Shown here: positions 1 through 12,046 of the stretch, one piece after another
Numbering within the stretch: the stretch's first letter is position 1
How the letters are laid out: every line of letters begins with the position of its first letter
Assembly (NCBI GenBank): GCA_900088475.1
Contig: FLMG01000120.1
Span: forward strand, 2,593-50,167
Length of the DNA stretch: 47,575 nt
Direction: 5' to 3'
Source: Hyphochytrium catenoides
Lineage: Eukaryota > Sar > Hyphochytriomycetes > Hyphochytriales > Hyphochytriaceae
The notes under the pieces: generated by a model
The model's database searches: none
The model's input: the letters and a program-made list of their open reading frames with translations, nothing else
What the model was told of the DNA's origin: nothing
Translations under genes and position numbers: made by a program

Positions 1-78
1 CATCGGCCCCGCAAATCCGGATAAATATCAGAGCTGGTACAAAGACTTTGGGAGTTCGCAGTGCAGGAAGATAAAAAG

Positions 79-590
79 CAGATAATAGAGTTGTCTTTGG
101 TCCTGCATGGAGAAGAAGAGACGATAAGTTGGAGGAAGAGGGCTGTCTGTTGTTAGCACTTATTAGTGTAACTTGTTCCTTCTTCGAATCACCTGGACTG
201 ATGTGGTGAAAAGAGAACAAAAACGATGTAAGGCTCTGGCTGATGATCAACCGGGCGTCCCTTGATAGTATTCGTAATAAGTAGTCTGTGCCATTCCTTG
301 TCGCCTGGCTGGATCAAGGAACGAAAGTGAGAAGCAGATAACCGAGTTGTCTTCTTCGGTCCTACAGAGGAGAAGAGACGATTAGGAGGAAGAAGAAGGC
401 TGTCTGTCGTAGGCACTTATTAGTGTAGATTGTTCCTTCTTCTGCTCACCTGGTTGATATGTGGTGAAGAGAGCACAAAGAATATGTATAAGACCTTGAC
501 TGGTGAATAACCAGCTGGCCCTTGATAGTATTTGTAAGTAGCCTGTGCCTTTCCGTGCCGCCTGACTGGATCCAGCGAAATGGAGCTCTT
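79..590. repeat. Diverged tandem duplication, period 256 bp
   Basis: Two head-to-tail copies, about 79-334 and 335-590, align along their whole length with many substitutions and small indels. Shared landmarks are the stretch around GAGTTGTC at the start, GGCTGTCTGT, GCACTTATTAGTGTA, TGTTCCTTCTTC, CCCTTGATAGTATT and GGATC near the end. The minus strand carries short open frames in both copies with recognisably related peptides, but no known domain, so coding is unproven. It may be an old local duplication or part of a larger element cut by the window edge. Confidence 0.8.
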
Positions 591-1256
591 GGTAATTGCT
601 GTGCCCTAACTCCTCCTCACTACTACTTAACGACGAAGAACTACTAAGCGATAAAGCACATAATACTCCTTCTAACCTCGTCTCCAGGCGCAATCACTAC
701 GACCCTGTATTTTGGTGGAACTCACAGATTCGGTGTTACTCATTACTGGTGCTGCTTAGGCGCGGGAGATAGCGAAGTGCATCTCCAGGATATGAAAGAG
801 AGCTTGACGTCCTTAAAGCACCCTTCTCCACTCTCTCTCTTCTCTTGTCCCCATCTTTGGCGGCGGGTCTCATAAAGTGGAGTGAGAGAGAAAGATGAAA
901 TGACTAACGAGGTCAAGCTGAAGTAGTCAATGATGATGAAGATTACTAGCTGGAGGGAAAGAAAGTTAAATAAGCAAACGGAGGCTGCTTTAGAAGTGCT
1001 TGGGGAGTGCTCTTCGTCCTTAACAGCAGCGGTATTGTATGATCAAGAGTAGCCAGGCTAACCGAGATCTAAAAGTGGTGAAGCTACTGTTAGCAAGGAA
1101 AGGCGGTAGACATTGCAATATATCAATGATAGAGCAGGTTGCAAGTTCTATGGCACCGTTAGAAATGCTTTTAGGAAGCCCGCATATGCTCATCACCGTC
1201 GGAAGGCAGAGTATACTGCTGTATTTGGACTAGATGAACCCTCTGACTTACCACAC
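591..1256. other. No gene recognised
   Basis: About 670 bp between the tandem duplication and the RING gene. It contains short pyrimidine-rich stretches (for example near 828-848) and a few short open frames with no recognisable similarity. It probably includes the 3' untranslated region of the minus-strand RING gene. Confidence 0.5.
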
Positions 1257-2192
1257 TCAGCTACTACTTACTCCGGTAGAGGTGGTGACCGTGGAACTTC
1301 CATTTGTTGTTGCTTGCTGCTGAGTTCCTCGAATGAACTCCGATATCTCTCTAAGAGTGCAGTTGACACGGAGTTCATCGTTCTTCCAGACCTTCTGCTT
1401 GCATAGGGGGCACGATTGCTTAGCGTTGTCACTCGCCGACTTTTTCCTGCAACTGTTCCCCGTACGTAACCAGCTCTTTATACAGTCTCTGCAGAAAGTG
1501 TGTGCACATCTCGGGAGTGTCACGGGCTCTTGAAGAGTCTCCCTGCATATTGGGCACTGCAGGAACTGTGACATCTTTCCACTGGATATATCTTGAGGCT
1601 TTGCTGTCGGCATCTGACTTTTTGTAAGCGAAGAATAGCGCCTCTTACTTGTCGTGCGCATCCCTTCACGTTTACTATGTTCTTCTTCGGACACTGTTTC
1701 TTCGGCAACCAACATCCCGCCCTTACCCTGACGCTTGCAATCGGTTACCAGGGAACCCATTATTGGCGTAGCTGCTGCAGCTGGCGCAAGATCAGTAGTG
1801 CCTCCTATTGGTAGAGGATAAATTATGATCCCTCCGCGAGGAGAAGAGGCAGGGCTGCGCGGCACGGAAGACTGGTAAAGAGTGTGATTAGGCCCATCAA
1901 CTGGGTCGCCCTGTGAGGCACTCGTGAATGATGCAGCAGAAAAGCGATGTCTTCTCGATAGATCTGGAAACCCCACAAGCTCGGCTGATGACTTAGGTTC
2001 ATCTTGGCTCTCATCCCACGAGTGTCGAAGCGCTTGGTGCCGTTTGTGTCGCTCAAACCTTGAAAGTGAACGGAATCGCAATATCCGGTCTTCTATGAAG
2101 GAAACGGGAGCACGCCTCTTGCGGAGAAGTCCTAGGCGGCTAGACCCGGCCTGGCAGTTCGGCGGCAATCCCTTGTGCAGGACACCTACCAT
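1257..2192 (-). CDS. RING-HC (C3HC4) finger protein, probable E3 ubiquitin ligase
   Basis: This single open frame encodes 311 residues from ATG 2192. A complete C3HC4 RING lies at about residues 213-264: C213-x2-C216, C229-x-H231-x2-C234-x2-C237, C261-x2-C264. The central block CRETLQEPVTLPRCAHTFC is typical of BRCA1/TRIM-like RING-HC ligases, which bring an E2 to a substrate. The C237-C261 spacing (23 residues) is somewhat long. The first 200 residues are basic and serine-rich, look disordered, and show no second domain; the last 25 residues are Ser/Thr/Gly-rich. No transmembrane segment is seen, so it is probably nuclear or cytosolic. Substrate cannot be inferred. An upstream exon is possible, but the RING itself is clear. 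Confidence 0.8.
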   Translation of the reverse strand: MVGVLHKGLPPNCQAGSSRLGLLRKRRAPVSFIEDRILRFRSLSRFERHKRHQALRHSWDESQDEPKSSAELVGFPDLSRRHRFSAASFTSASQGDPVDGPNHTLYQSSVPRSPASSPRGGIIIYPLPIGGTTDLAPAAAATPIMGSLVTDCKRQGKGGMLVAEETVSEEEHSKREGMRTTSKRRYSSLTKSQMPTAKPQDISSGKMSQFLQCPICRETLQEPVTLPRCAHTFCRDCIKSWLRTGNSCRKKSASDNAKQSCPLCKQKVWKNDELRVNCTLREISEFIRGTQQQATTNGSSTVTTSTGVSSS

Positions 2193-3133
2193 GGTGACGG
2201 AACTTGGAAGTCTAGTAGGTCAAAGTGGTTGAGGAAGAAAGAAGGCAAGCTTTCTATCCGTGCAAATCCTCTTTGGGAAGATCGAAGTGGGTCAATGAGC
2301 CGTAGTGCAAGTGCAGCTAAATCATTGTCTCTATCTATGATGGGGTTAAGAAGCGCATAATCGCCACAGTATTGTGTCACCCTTGTATTCCCAGTCAAGA
2401 AGCCTGCTGGTGGGGCTCCATCTTATCAAAAGAAAAATGAACCGACCAGATTGGGCTGCAAAGTGACTGAGCGGGTATACCGATGAAAGTTGGGCTAGGG
2501 CACGAAGGACTCTTTTTTATATCGATGGGCGGCAGCGATAGAGTGAAGAACCAGTCATCATCAACCATCCATTCCCCCGCTTTCAATCTATATATAACAA
2601 TACTAGCACCAGCATCATTCTCACCACTCGGTATGGGTGCAATGCCTCTCTCGACAAGCAAGGTCTGAGGGGAAGGGCAAACGTGATGGTAGAACTAACA
2701 AACAACCAGAAGGCTCCATCATCGTTGCAGCAGGCGTGCGTGCCATGGAGCTCCAAAATTGTGAGAAGGAAGAGGATTGGGTCTGCATGATGATGAGGAC
2801 TTCAAGCAGCAGAGGAAAGGCGTTACACGGGGAGATGAAAGGTAAAAATAGACCTGACGCACTCTTTAGGTAACCAAAATTTGATAACTGCTGTGGAATT
2901 AAATTATTCAGGAGTTTGTAAATTTGTACAGTACGACTCAAAAAAAAAGCAAAAGGGCAAGAGAACAGCACCAGCACTGACTTTGTAGTTGGGCTCGTGT
3001 CTTGTGACCATTTTGTTTTCCAAAAAATAGAATTTTATACACGACTTCTGTATCATTCCGAACCCTCCGAACTACTGGCAGTCAGACCTGAAAGGTTACA
3101 ATCGATGACCTACAGAACTATTTCCGACTTTTC
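2193..3133. other. Gene-poor stretch upstream of the RING gene
   Basis: The region immediately above 2192 should hold the RING gene promoter. Several overlapping short frames exist on both strands (for example minus 2621-2977), but none has a recognisable domain or a convincing splice structure. Confidence 0.4.
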
Positions 3134-3769
3134 ATGTTAGGTTCACTTGAGACGTTCCCCAGGCCCAAACCCTTGAAAGGCCGAGAAAAAACAGAGAGTG
3201 TGTGTCCATGTCCTACTGTGTATGACGACAAAATGGCGACAGTGATGTTTGCCCCTGCAGAATCTCAGCAGCTATTCTCAGCTGCAAGATATTTGTCAGC
3301 TTCTAAGGATAAGGTGTTAGAACTACTTAAAAAACTAAGGCCTCACTGCAAGGCAAAGAACAACAACGAACCTACCACGACGGCTGTAAGTAGTTACACG
3401 TTTGAGCTACTACTTGCCCTTGTCTCAGTCCAACACTATAAAAAAGCCCTCCAGCTCCACACTAGTGCTACTTATATAAGTCCAAGTTTCCTAATGGAAA
3501 GTTCAGGAAGATTTATTGTGATTTGTTTGTCGTCCCTCCGCACTGTATCATCGTCACATCAACAGGAGGAGCGAGCGACCAGGCCTGTCTGCACAGGGAA
3601 TGATGAACTAGGAAATAAACCTACTAAAAGGCCTGACAAACAAGCTGAGGCGCAGCTGCTGATAAAGCCAAACAGCAAAAGGACAGAGTCTTCAGAGCCG
3701 GAGCCCTTGCAGGTGGACACTAGAAGAGAATTTTCTCAACGTGAGCACGGCAGGATTGCCAACCAGTGA
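3134..3769 (+). CDS. Doubtful hypothetical protein, possibly spliced
   Basis: An ATG-initiated frame of 211 residues. The first 85 residues look protein-like, with a helical stretch (residues KDKVLELLKKLRPHCKAK) starting after a second Met near residue 34. A strong donor (GTAAGTAG at about 3390) would cut the frame after this part, and a second protein-like stretch rich in Lys, Glu and Pro resumes near 3565. This suggests two or more exons of a short gene, rather than one continuous frame. I do not recognise a family. It could extend past 3769, where a further short coiled-coil-like frame follows up to about 4000. Confidence 0.3.
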   Translation: MLGSLETFPRPKPLKGREKTESVCPCPTVYDDKMATVMFAPAESQQLFSAARYLSASKDKVLELLKKLRPHCKAKNNNEPTTTAVSSYTFELLLALVSVQHYKKALQLHTSATYISPSFLMESSGRFIVICLSSLRTVSSSHQQEERATRPVCTGNDELGNKPTKRPDKQAEAQLLIKPNSKRTESSEPEPLQVDTRREFSQREHGRIANQ

Positions 3770-4110
3770 GATCGAGAAGTACATATCAATAAGGCATCAA
3801 GCTTGATTTGAGGAGTTGTGCACTCTCGAAGCGTCTTTTGTGTTGGAGGTGAGGCATTGTCGCCAACTCCTATCCGGTGGACTCCTGCTCTTTGATGAGC
3901 GAGACAGTCTCGAGCTCAATCCAGAGGATAGAGGACGCCCTCGTTACCAACAAGGATGTTGTAGGTTGAAAGCTGATAAGTACCAGTCCCATCCATAGGT
4001 GTGCCCGATGAAGGTCTATGATACTGCATAGCTGCGAAAGTAGGGGCCGGTCGCCTTCGAACGAGACTTTGCTGTGACTTCAGTTAGCTTCGGAGACGTC
4101 CTTCGACGCC

Positions 4111-7100
4111 ATGGCTTCTGATGAGATTGAAATGGCGGAGATGGGAGTGCACAGTGCTGAGCCGCATCTTCTGCGAGACTCAAAGAACAGCAGACCTAGT
4201 GTAGTTGCAGAAATGCCATCGTTTCCAGAGAGGCCAATGTTTAGGCAGAGATCGACTAGCACCCGCAGTGGCCAGAACGGTAGATCTCGGGGTGAAGTAC
4301 CGCCAGTGCGACCAGCACGATCAGCCAGCCTAAGTCCACGCCTCTTCCGCTATAACTCCGGATCTAGGTAAGGAGTCATTGACCAAGTATGCCTTTAGCT
4401 GCGCTACCACTCATCTTGATGTCAATGCGGCACTACTTTGCAGTGACACTCGCACAGAACGAATTTCGTCCTTCCAGATGGTCACCGACACTGTGAAGCG
4501 TATGAAGACCAAGCTACCCAGGGCACTGCGCCTCGGTGGCTGGACTTACACTGCTCAGCAACAGCAGCGGACGTCTTCTCCCACTGTTGGCGGTGCGGAC
4601 TCGTTATCTTCCCCAGCAATAGACTTTCTGTCGAGCAGAAGCCCTGAATCGTTTGCTTCTCTTCACAGACTAGAGGTAAAGGGATTGTGGGTCCCTTCAA
4701 TCCAATTTCAACTCACAACTCTTACTCACATTATGAACCAGGCTCCCGCGAGTGACGATTCCATTCGCACTGTCCACTTTGGCAGAGATCCCGCCACTGA
4801 AGCTTCAAGCTTCTGCTCGAATGAGGTAAGAGGGCCTGTATGGAGTGCGCTATCCAATGCTGTAACCGCGTTAATGCCTGTCAGGTACACACCACCAAGT
4901 ACACGTGGTGGTCCTTCGTTCCGGTGTTTCTTTGGTACACCTTCAATAAGACCGCCAACCTCTACTTTTTAGCAATCGGAATAATGCAAGCGATCCCTTC
5001 CATCAGTCCGACTGCTGGTGTGCCCCTTCAGTTTTTGCCGCTTGGTATCGTGATTACCCTGGACGCTGTCTTTGCAGCGTATGAGGTGAGTGGAATGACA
5101 GATTTTGTCCTGCTGGCCGCTTACGCTAAGTCAGACAATCAGGACTACAAGCGTCATAAGGCAGACAAACAACTTAACAATGCGCTCACGCAGCGCTACA
5201 ATAGAGAGACAGAAGCTTTTGAAACCGCTTCGTGGTCTGACGTCACGGTTGGGGACGTAATAAAAGTAGACAATAGGGAGATGTTTCCCGCGGATATGGT
5301 GCTGTTAGCGGTGGTTCCACACCTGGTACGAGCTCCCTGGCCATAGGCAGTGAATGGGGCATCTAACACCAAGCTTACTCTAGGACCAAGAGAATAGCGG
5401 CACCTGCTTTGTTGAAACGAAGTCCCTCGATGGTGAAACAAACCTTAAGCTCAAAGAAGCGTCTCGGGCTACGGCCCACCTTTTAGAAAAGGTAAAGTCA
5501 TCTCGCTCTTGCAGTCGTTGAATCTGACTGACCCTTGGTAACATTTCATCCAGCCTTCAGACTTTGGCATGCTCAGGGCCGAAGTAAGGTGTGACAAGCC
5601 CAACACGGACGTAAACAGCTTCAACGGTGCACTTTTTGCGGAGTACGGTAACTCTGCAGATCCGATAGGAGTTCCTTTGGATATAAAGTGAGTTCTTGCT
5701 TGAGTGTGGAGTTATACTGAGTAAGGCAGAACTTATGCCGTCTTGTCCCAACAGGAATGTGCTCCTGAGAGGATGTAAACTTCGAAATACCGAAAGTGTC
5801 TATGGACTCGTGGTGTACACGGGCTATGACACTAAAATAATGCGGAGTTCCGGTGACGAGTTCCCGGTCAAGCTCAGCACAATTGACAGTCTCACGAACA
5901 AGCAGGTGAGCCTGCTATTGAAAGATATGGAGGAGACAACCAGAAGAATTTACTAATTCTCCCACCGTTAGGTCCTCTACGTCGTCGTCGTTTTGGTGGC
6001 TATTTGTCTTATTGGGGCATTTCTAAATGCCTCTTATGCCACGAACAATAAGGTAAGCTTCTGACTGTGGCTGGACTCTGCAACCAAAGGCTAATTTTCT
6101 TTCATGCGTTTGCAGGAAGCTTGGTATGTCCCATTCGATGGGGCTAAGACTTTTCAGCAGTTCTGTCTGCTCTTTTCCACGTTGGCGAGTATAGTTCCTA
6201 TAACCTTGTATGTGTCCATCACGATTGTCAAGTCTCTTCAGGTAGCTATATCAGAAACCTTACAGACTGAGCCGGCCTGCTAACTAATGTGTTGCTAGGT
6301 CTACTTCATGGAAAGCGACATCATGATGTACCACGAGGCGACGGACACGCCTATGATAGGAAGGAATATGCTGCTTAATGACCAGCTGGGACAGATCAGC
6401 TTTGTCTTCTCAGATAAGACCGGTAACAGATCTCTAGAATAGTGCCGACTATACGCCCATATTATTAAGCTAAGGCTACGTCCAGGAACCCTCACCTGCA
6501 ACCAGATGGAGTTCAGGAAGTGTAGTGTCAATGGAGTTTGCTATGGCACAGGAACTACTGAAATCGGGGAGGCAGCTAGGGCTAGAGAGCGGTCTATGGA
6601 GAAGACCTTAGGTCTGAACGCCGTCGAGCTCGAAAGTTTTCCAGGTACGGCAAGTTCCTGTACCCCATACATGCGCGAGAATGATGAAATCCGTCCTTGT
6701 GCTGTCCGGACAAAGCGCCATATTTTGGGAAGTCGAGCTCGGGTGCCTCCGATAGGTACCTCTCCATGACGGTGAGCCCGCTATCCTCGCCCTACTCCTG
6801 TGGTTCGTTCTGACAATGGAAAGGTGTAGATGCCGCCACACCAGCCTGGAACCTCTCTGAAGCATGTTCGCTTTGATGACGACATCATCTATCGAGATTT
6901 CGACGGAGCGAACGGTAGATTGGAGACTAGATTGGCAAACCATATAAATTCCATACTGAGGCGAGCTTTCCCTGGGATCTAGGTGACGTCCAAAGGATAA
7001 GACTTCACGAATTCATGCTTCATCTGGCGTTGTGTAACAGCGTATTGCCCGAGGAAAAGAATGGGGCGATAACGTTTTCGTCCTCCTCTCCAGATGAGCA

Positions 7101-10100
7101 GGTATATGTCAATGATCACAAAGAAAGGTTGAACTTTGCCTCATCACTCTTACTCGCTCTTGCCACGGCCCAGGCGCTAGTATCTGCAGCAAAATTTTTC
7201 AACTATGAACTCGTCCATCGCAAGCCAGGGCAAGTTATTGTGAGGTTTCCTGATGACCAGTGCCGCTACTTTGACATACTGGAGGTATTTGAGTTCTCTA
7301 GTGATCGGAAGCGAATGAGCGTAATAGTTCAGGAACGGGACCCTGCGGCGCCAGATACCAAGTTCCCTATCCTCCTCCTTTGCAAAGGGGCAGACAACGT
7401 GAGTTCTGGCAGCTTCACAGTCCTGGCTTTTCAGTTGGTTGGTCCTCACAGCTCATGTCTAGGTCATACTCTCACGCTTGGCTCCATATTCGGACTCCCA
7501 TCTTACCTCAAGAACGGGGCGCCACCTGGAGTCCTTCGCGAGGTCAGCCCTTTTTGACGTGGTCCCTTGTTTTTTAGACTCAGTAACTGACATGGAGGTC
7601 AGGGATGGGCTGCGGACACTTGTGGTTGCCCAAAAAGAAGTTGACGAAGGGCTTTGGATGAAGTTTCAGGAAAAGTACCAGGCCGCGGTAAAGGACTTGA
7701 ACGAGATTGAGAGGCGCAAGCTTGGCAAGCTAAACATGATCGATAAACTGCAGGTGAGTCTGCCTTATCTGGGTAATGGACAGAATTGGTTTCTATTCAG
7801 CTTCTTTTGCTGTACCTGTAGGATGAGATGGAGAAGAACTTGTTACTACTCGGGGCGACAGCTATTGAAGACCGCCTTCAAGATGGTGTACCACAGACTA
7901 TTGCCAGTCTTAGCAAAGCTGGGATGTCAGTCTGGGTTCTGACAGGTAGTGCTAGCCTTTAAACTGTCTGCTTTCTAAGGCTGCCGGCATCTCCAACCGT
8001 GACCTGATGGACCTGTGTAGGAGATATGGTTGAAACCGCGATAAACATTGGGTTCGCTTGTTCCCTCCTCAATAACGGCATGACTAGAATTGAAGTCACC
8101 AGCAGTCGCTTCCCGCACGCAGATGCAGCTTGTGCACATCTGGATGAAGTACGAGATGACTCCTGCCTGCCCTGACTTGTTAGCCAGCTCCGTAACGAGG
8201 TCGTTTTGGTCTCTCAATTTGCAGATGTACCACGAGATAGTCCGCTCCAAGGAAGGAAGCCACGTTCAAGACTATGCCCTCATTGTAGATGGCATAACAT
8301 TAGAAGAGATGCTAAAGGAGGTAAGGCAAACGTTATCATGGTTGAGAGAGGGTCCTTTCCCACCGCCAGACCATGTCGCTTCCTTAGGATCGAAGACTGT
8401 ATCTTCTGCGATTAGCTCTAGAATGCAAGAGTGTCCTTTGTTGCCGTGTTTCTCCTCTCCAAAAAGCACTGGTAGTAGAGCTGGTCAAGGTAAGGCTTTG
8501 CTTTAGAGTGGGATCAATATGTGTGGCCTCTAACTGTCAATCGTACTCAGCTAAACTGCCCCGAGGCGAAGACGTTGGCCATCGGGGATGGTGCTAACGA
8601 CGTACCCATGATTCAAGCTGCACATGTTGGGGTATGTATGTCACTACCCCCGCAACCGCGTTGAGAGGTGATGCTGACATCATGATTTGGCGTAGGTCGG
8701 TGTGAGCGGCGAGGAGGGTATGCAAGCGGTTAACTCCAGTGACTATGCCATTGCGCAGTTCAGATTTCTGGGGCGCTTGCTTTTGGTCCATGGCCGATGG
8801 AACTACGAAAGGATTGCTTTCTTGGTATGATAGTTGTAGCTGAGTCATAACTTTGGAGCTGTTCTCATTGTCCACGCAGGTCTGCTACACCTTCTATAAA
8901 AACGTCGTCTACTGCATTGGCCTGTTCTGGTATACTCTATGGTTTAGCGCTTTCTCGGGGACCATGATCTACCAAGCATTTATCCAGCAAGGCTACAATC
9001 TTTTGTACACTTCACTACCTGTCATAGTGTACGCTGTTTTAGAGCAGGTAGGCCCACGTCGTCTTCTTGACCTTTCGGTACTCATACTAAGAGCATGACT
9101 GGACAGGATGTACCTGCAGAGATGTGTATGAAACACCCTCAGTTGTATTACTCTGGACCATTGAATCGAAGCTTTAACTGGTAGGATGGCACTTCAGGAC
9201 GTTGTCATCTTCCTCGCAGGCTCTTCGGCTCATTGTATCGACAGGACCGTCTTCTGGCTTTGGATGCTTGATGGCGTTTATGAGTCAATATTGGTTATCA
9301 TGCTACCATTGTATGGCCTAGGTTACACATGGAACGACCCTCAAAGGTAGCGAAGCTCTTTTTACTGTTCTTTCGGTCTGCTACTACATCTACTAACGCT
9401 GGCGCCTATCTAGGCCGATTGACTTCAATGCGCTGACAGGCCTTGCGTGGACCGTCCTAGTAGTTGTGGTCAACGTCAAATACTGCATCTATACATTTAA
9501 CTGGCATTGGCCTAACGTCGCATCAGTGCTTCTGATGTTATTTATGCTCTATTCCAATCAATACTTTATAGACTTGGTACCATGGATTTATGCCACAGGT
9601 AAGCTGAGACGAACTCCAGAGTGTTCACAACGAACAACGTTCCTTGCCATGTATGACACTGACGAAAGCAATGTATTCTAGAGTCCTTTCCATTTTTGTT
9701 CGGCGACATAAGCTTTTGGCTGATAACACTACTTGTGACCGCATTCGTTATCATCGGTGACTTTGTCTACCATGGGGCGAGAAGAATGATGTTTCCAACG
9801 TATCAAGACCTGGCACAAGAGGTCAGTGTTAGTCCAAGTGAACCTCTTGCCCCATCATCTCAGCCTCTGTTTCGTTAGGTGCACAAATACCACCTCGAAG
9901 ATAACCTCGACGCCTGGCGAGCACCGTCCCTTCCACCGCCCAAATTTGACCTACCAGACTATGGAAGCAAGCTGCAAGGGGCAGCAGCTACTGTCACTTA
10001 TCAGGTCTGTTGTCCCTGTGGTATCCTCTGGTCAGTGTCCGTGCTCGTGTTGAGGTTCAAACTCCTTCCTTAGGGTCCTCGGCGAGAGATTCACAGAGGC

Positions 10101-11002
10101 TTCGNNNNNNNNNNNNNNNNNNNNNNNNNNNNNNNNNNNNNNNNNNNNNCATTCACCAGCTCGTCCAACCTGCCATGCGCCCGCTCTTTCTGAAGAAGGA
10201 GGATCCTGTCATTTCTGGCCAGCGCCTTCGAGATGGAATACTGGCTAGCGAAGATCCGGTGATCTTTGAAAATCAACGCTACTGGCCTTTCGCGGGCTGG
10301 GGCTCTACCTATCCAGGTCTGGAAGCTGAAAGTTCTTTGCTGCTAATCCTTGCCTACATCCTAATAGGTTGCTATTGATGCAGGGCACCTGTTACCTCCT
10401 GACAGGAAGCGGTGGAGCGATAGATTTGGCATTAAGTCTGCGATGAGCATTAACACTTCAGGTAAGTGCAAATTCTAGTTACTTAAGCCTGCATGACCTG
10501 ATGTAGTACACGGTCACCCTCCGTTTTAGGCTTGCAAGTGGACTTCACTATGCCCCATACTGACGAGAATGGCTGGCAGTACGCGGTGGATTTCTCTTTA
10601 TTCAATCACGGTCACTTCCAGCCGTCACGGAAGCCCACAAGCCTTGTTCGGAGACGGGCATGGCGTCCAGCGGATGTCATTGCCAACTTGGCGCAAGTCT
10701 CGTCAAGCCAAGCAGACAGGCGTAACGCTTTTGGGCTTAGCACAGAAGGAGGTGCTGAGATCTCGAGCGGAGATAGTGCGCGAGTTATGGAGAGCATGAA
10801 GAGTATTCAGGACGCCTTCCTGCAGTACGAGCAACACTACGGACGGGTCCGTTACGGGGGTTCGCAAGGCGGTAATAGTGGACGTAAGGATGCCGCGCTA
10901 GTCGGGGCTACCACGCCTCCGCAGCATAGCACCGAGGAGGTCGACGAAGACTTTGGCCGGTTACTAGACAACGTAGACCCAGGGACCAAAGCAGAGTTGT
11001 GA
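4111..11002 (+). CDS. P4-type ATPase (phospholipid flippase) with C-terminal DysF domain
   Basis: The flippase would move aminophospholipids to the cytosolic leaflet using ATP. Exons by eye: 4111-4367, 4444-4675, 4742-4825, 4885-5085, 5131-5325, 5384-5491, 5554-5687, 5755-5905, 5972-6052, 6116-6241, 6299-6422, 6486-6644, 6716-6771, 6830-6914, 6983-7101, 7174-7398, 7463-7753, 7822-7945, 8021-8148, 8225-8320, 8388-8489, 8551-8631, 8696-8824, 8880-9047, 9107-9180, 9245-9346, 9414-9598, 9682-9821, 9879-10004, 10074-gap-10316, 10384-10461, 10530-11002. Motifs in order: DGETNLK (actuator, about 340), PITL in TM4 (about 509; usual PISL), DKTG with phospho-Asp about 562, KGAD (about 776), TGDM where TGDK is expected, GDGAND (about 1038), then TM5-10. 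After the N gap comes a dysferlin domain: [30 protein letters not shown] and VRRRAW. All exons are in phase except across the gap. If the gap hides a gene boundary, the DysF part is a separate gene. Confidence 0.88.
10105..10149. other. Assembly gap (45 N)
   Basis: A run of 45 undetermined bases inside the exon joining the P4-ATPase to the DysF domain. The frame left of the gap (codon phase from 10074) and the frame right of it (codons from 10151) would agree only if the missing length were one more than a multiple of three, so the true length is not 45 or an intron lies inside. Confidence 0.99.
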
Positions 11003-12046
11003 GAATCAATCTTAGAACAGGCAATTGTAGAGCAGAGCTTAGAGAAAAGCAAAACGTGCGAGGAACTTAGCGGGGCAGGAGTGACTCACCTCCGAACCTC
11101 ATCGCATCTTGCGTGACGCCCTATCTATTTATCTGGCCAAAGGCCGTTTTAAAGATGTATTTTAGAGGCCTACGGTATGGCTCTTAGGTAGATAACGCGC
11201 TCCTACATGCAAGAGAAGACTGTCGCAGAAGATGACCCTAGACCTCATTATGCAGCATTGCTCCTCAGATCCGACAGCCATTGGAGATGAGAGGATTGTC
11301 GATGATAGATGCGCTCAGGGTCGTAGTTGCAGGTCAACGCAGCTTCGTGGTTGCTGCTTCGAAGTGTCTGAGGCTTGTCATGAGGGATCTCAGGAGCAGA
11401 GCAGAGGGGAAGGTGTTAGAGGGGGAAGAAGTTTCATCATGATGGCACGTCCTGACCTCCCCTCGGACCGGCCAGCCAACCAGTCCCTTCCCGCCTCTCA
11501 GAACACTGTATGTTTCTGCATCTCGAATATTGAGTCTATTACTTAGACTCTATAAGGAATAGGTAAGTTCTGATACAGTATACGGACGTTCTCAAATAGT
11601 TGAAGGGAAGCCAGAGGATGATCGAAAGGATTCGTTACAAGGCTTACAACACAAGGCACTTTGACCCAGCAGCCAGCCAACGCAGCGTCCAAGCATCTGC
11701 TCTGTATCGCCTATAGCGCCGCAGCTGCTCCCAGGTAGCTGCCACGGCATGATTCTCAACTGCAACAGCGGGTGCATCTCCCAGGAAGTGATGCAGAGGT
11801 CTGACTCTTCAAACTGAAGGGTGGAAGAGATAGGGACTGTGAGACGCAGCTACTTTCTTCTGGTGCCCTATCCTTTTCCCCTGCCCTTTCTTTGCCCTGC
11901 GGCGGCTTCCCAGCTGTGCTTGTCACAGCAGCATCAAGCATTGCCGTCACTGTAGCGCTTCTGATGCTTATTGAGGCTGGCCTTGCCCTTCTAAGCTTCG
12001 CTTAGGCCCTTCAGTGGCCTCTTGTTATCAATATCGGCCTCAAATC
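11003..12046. other. Intergenic region, no gene recognised
   Basis: About 1 kb between two plus-strand genes. It must hold the 3' end of the flippase transcript and the promoter of the aspartate kinase gene. Only short frames without recognisable domains are seen. Confidence 0.5.

Noticed and set aside
7543-7577. A possible intron (GTCAGC...TTTTTTAG) in the flippase
   Set aside because: Removing it breaks the frame, whereas reading straight through leads correctly into DGLRTLVVA.
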